Source of the DNA: Campylobacter armoricus
GTDB lineage: Bacteria > Campylobacterota > Campylobacteria > Campylobacterales > Campylobacteraceae
Assembly (NCBI RefSeq): GCF_013372105.1
Contig: NZ_CP053825.1
Coordinates: forward strand, 496,001 to 560,000
Direction of reading: 5' to 3'
Length of the DNA: 64,000 nucleotides
Part shown: positions 62,424 through 64,000 of the stretch, piece by piece
Layout of the letters: each line of letters begins with the position of its first letter
Numbering within the stretch: position 1 is the first letter of the stretch
The notes under the pieces: model-generated
What the model was told of the DNA's origin: nothing
Database searches by the model: none
The model's input: only the letters and a program-made list of their open reading frames with translations
Position numbers and translations under genes: made by a program

Positions 62424-64000
62424 TTAGAATGAATATTTAACACCAATATTGCCAGTTATATAAGTTTCGTCGGTATTGTCATCTTTGTTACCTAGGATTT
62501 GTTTAGCACCTATACTTAGATCAACAGAGAGGTTATCTGTTACACTAATGTTACTTCCAATAAGGATTTTACCAAAAGTTTTATCTTTTTCTGCACCAGC
62601 TATATGATAATTCATATCACTTCCTGTAAAACGACCTTTGAAGTCATTACCATTAGTTGCAAAAAATTGTTCTATTTTTGGGGTGATATAAAAATAATTA
62701 CTACCATTAAATACTTTTCTAAACTCTGCTCCAATTTCAGCGCTTGCTGCAAAACTATCCATTGAATAAACTTTTTGAGCCCATATCCCATTTTCTGTAT
62801 AATCTGGAGTTTTTCCATAGTAAAGATTTAATCCTATTAATGGTTTAATAGCAAATTTATCACCCATATCAAACACATATCCATATGCACCACTTGCACC
62901 TAAGAAGGTTTGGGTATAGTCAGATTTATTGTTGGTTCCATTTAAAAATCTTTCTTGATCTGTAAAGCTAAATTGTGCATATGTTTTAATATCAAATTCG
63001 TGCTGACCATTTGTAATTCTTGAATATGCACCAAATTGTAAATTATCTGCATCTTGACTGATAGAGTTATAATTTAATTTAGAGTCAGCATATGTCAAAT
63101 ATGCACCAAATAATACTGAGTCGCTAAATTGTCTATCTATACCTAGTGTAATACCATATACAGAATCACTTTCACTACCTATCATATTTGCTCCACCAAA
63201 AGCATTAGACCAAACACTATTTTCACCTTGACTTCTATCTTGTATCATTCTAGTTGAAATAGCCATTTCATTTGCTAGATTAATAACTTGAATAGCACCT
63301 TGACGATTAGAATTATTTGCACTTTCTCTAGCTGAATTTATTACATTTTTAACTTGTTGTGCATTGCCTACCATAGCATCAGTTAAAGCACTACCCGCTG
63401 CTTGTTGTCTATTTGATCTTAATAATGAAGCTAAAACAGCATCAATTTGCTGATTAAATGCTGTTGTTGAATTGTTTAATCTATCTATTTCAGCATTTAT
63501 CTTTTCTATAATCTTTTTAAGCTCAGCATCAGGATCTTGTTGGTTTTTATTTAGTGATGCTGGTAATCCTATTAGTGCTTGCAATTGTTGGTTTAGTTGT
63601 GTTAATACTTCTTTTTTAGCGGCAATTAAATTCTGACCAATTTCATTTGGTTTATAATTTTTCCAAGCTGAAGTATCTGCTTGAAGATATAAAGAATTTC
63701 CAATAGTTGCAAGTTTGTATTCAAGACCATTGATTTCAATTTCAATCGCATTTGTAGGAACTAAACCTCCTTTTGGAGTATAACCTGGAGTTTTTCCTGT
63801 TAATACACTGATAAATATATTTTCATTTTTATCAATGTAAAATTCTTTATAAACGCCTGCTGAATTTGAAGTTGTAAGATTTTTATTAAAACCACCATCA
63901 GCACTTAATAAAAAGATACCATTTTCACTTACTGGAGCATTGCTAACTTTAAATCTTGAATTTGTTATATTTGCTTTTCCTGTTATATGAAAGCTATGAT
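62424..64000 (-). CDS. C-terminal part of an autotransporter (5' end outside window)
   Basis: The frame is open from the window edge to the stop at 62424, at least 525 aa. The start at 63584 in a naive reading is an internal TTG. The upstream part ends a beta-helical passenger (SENGIFLLSADGGFNKNLTT, then EFYIDKNENIFISVLTG). A helical linker (about 63390-63560) rich in Asn and Gln follows. The last about 290 residues form a type Va beta-barrel (SVWSNAFGGANMIGSESDSV, GITLGIDRQFSDSVLFGAYL, final IGVKYSF). A single-polypeptide adhesin or protease is possible, but the function needs the missing N-terminus. Confidence 0.88.
   Translation of the reverse strand, partial: HSFHITGKANITNSRFKVSNAPVSENGIFLLSADGGFNKNLTTSNSAGVYKEFYIDKNENIFISVLTGKTPGYTPKGGLVPTNAIEIEINGLEYKLATIGNSLYLQADTSAWKNYKPNEIGQNLIAAKKEVLTQLNQQLQALIGLPASLNKNQQDPDAELKKIIEKINAEIDRLNNSTTAFNQQIDAVLASLLRSNRQQAAGSALTDAMVGNAQQVKNVINSARESANNSNRQGAIQVINLANEMAISTRMIQDRSQGENSVWSNAFGGANMIGSESDSVYGITLGIDRQFSDSVLFGAYLTYADSKLNYNSISQDADNLQFGAYSRITNGQHEFDIKTYAQFSFTDQERFLNGTNNKSDYTQTFLGASGAYGYVFDMGDKFAIKPLIGLNLYYGKTPDYTENGIWAQKVYSMDSFAASAEIGAEFRKVFNGSNYFYITPKIEQFFATNGNDFKGRFTGSDMNYHIAGAEKDKTFGKILIGSNISVTDNLSVDLSIGAKQILGNKDDNTDETYITGNIGVKYSF

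Noticed and set aside
63582-63584. TTG at this place as start of the autotransporter.
   Set aside because: The frame continues upstream with passenger-like sequence to the window end and no signal peptide follows the TTG.

Overview
The window is AT-rich epsilonproteobacterial DNA and almost certainly comes from a thermophilic Campylobacter outside C. jejuni/C. coli, most likely a member of the C. lari group. I base this on the Campylobacter-type 16S/23S sequences, on runs of genes in the order I know from C. jejuni (Cj0381c-Cj0390, Cj0953c-Cj0965c, Cj0976-Cj0980, Cj0719c-Cj0723c, Cj0942c-Cj0945c), and on homopolymeric G tracts inside surface and secretion genes. The C. jejuni blocks are joined in a different order here, for example secA next to flgR-asd, and pyrF facing the purH block. 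Cj locus names are from memory, not from a search.

Layout. (1) 1-5.7 kb: the end of a large beta-helical surface protein, then a two-partner secretion pair, a phase-variable TpsA exoprotein with its TpsB transporter. (2) 5.7-13.9 kb: a decayed cinA end with a 10-bp tandem repeat, then a complete rrn operon (16S, tRNA-Ala, tRNA-Ile, 23S, 5S). Two gene-poor flanks of about 1.1 and 1.2 kb have extreme and opposite G/C strand skew. (3) 13.9-24 kb, mostly + strand: a Pif1-like helicase, a FliL-like periplasmic protein, lolA, secA, the flagellar regulator flgR, asd, a membrane protein, hemE, a radical SAM protein and tRNA-Asn. (4) 24-30.7 kb, - strand: der-aroK-trpS-serS-pflB. (5) 30.7-35.4 kb, + strand: EamA transporter, NCS2 permease, kdsA-ribH-nusB-pyrF. 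(6) 35.4-46.5 kb, - strand: rpmH-rnpA-yidD-yidC-khpB-mnmE-purL-TerB/DnaJ-purH, then a haem-motif chemoreceptor and a META lipoprotein. (7) 46.6-53.6 kb: a GNAT acetyltransferase, a 4Fe-4S uracil-DNA glycosylase-like protein and a periplasmic protein, then the disulfide/arylsulfotransferase cassette dsbA1-dsbA2-dsbB-astA with a second phase-variable G tract in dsbA2. (8) 53.6-64 kb: dcuB, pepD, a secreted nuclease, a lipoprotein, the Cj0977-type hot-dog protein, cmoB, flaC, a DUF4149-type membrane protein, prmC, an M48 protease, and the end of an autotransporter that runs off the window.

How the genes work together. Motility and colonisation functions are spread through the window (flgR, pflB, flaC, the Cj0977-type protein, the chemoreceptor). 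Protein export and folding genes supply the envelope (secA, yidC, lolA, dsbA/B), and surface display is served by the TPS pair and the two partial beta-helix proteins. Two G-tract switches, one in tpsA and one in dsbA2, mean that adhesin display and part of the periplasmic oxidation system can probably be turned off at random. In both cases the present tract length gives the ON frame, and a gain or loss of one G stops translation within five codons. I found no CRISPR array, insertion sequence or prophage.
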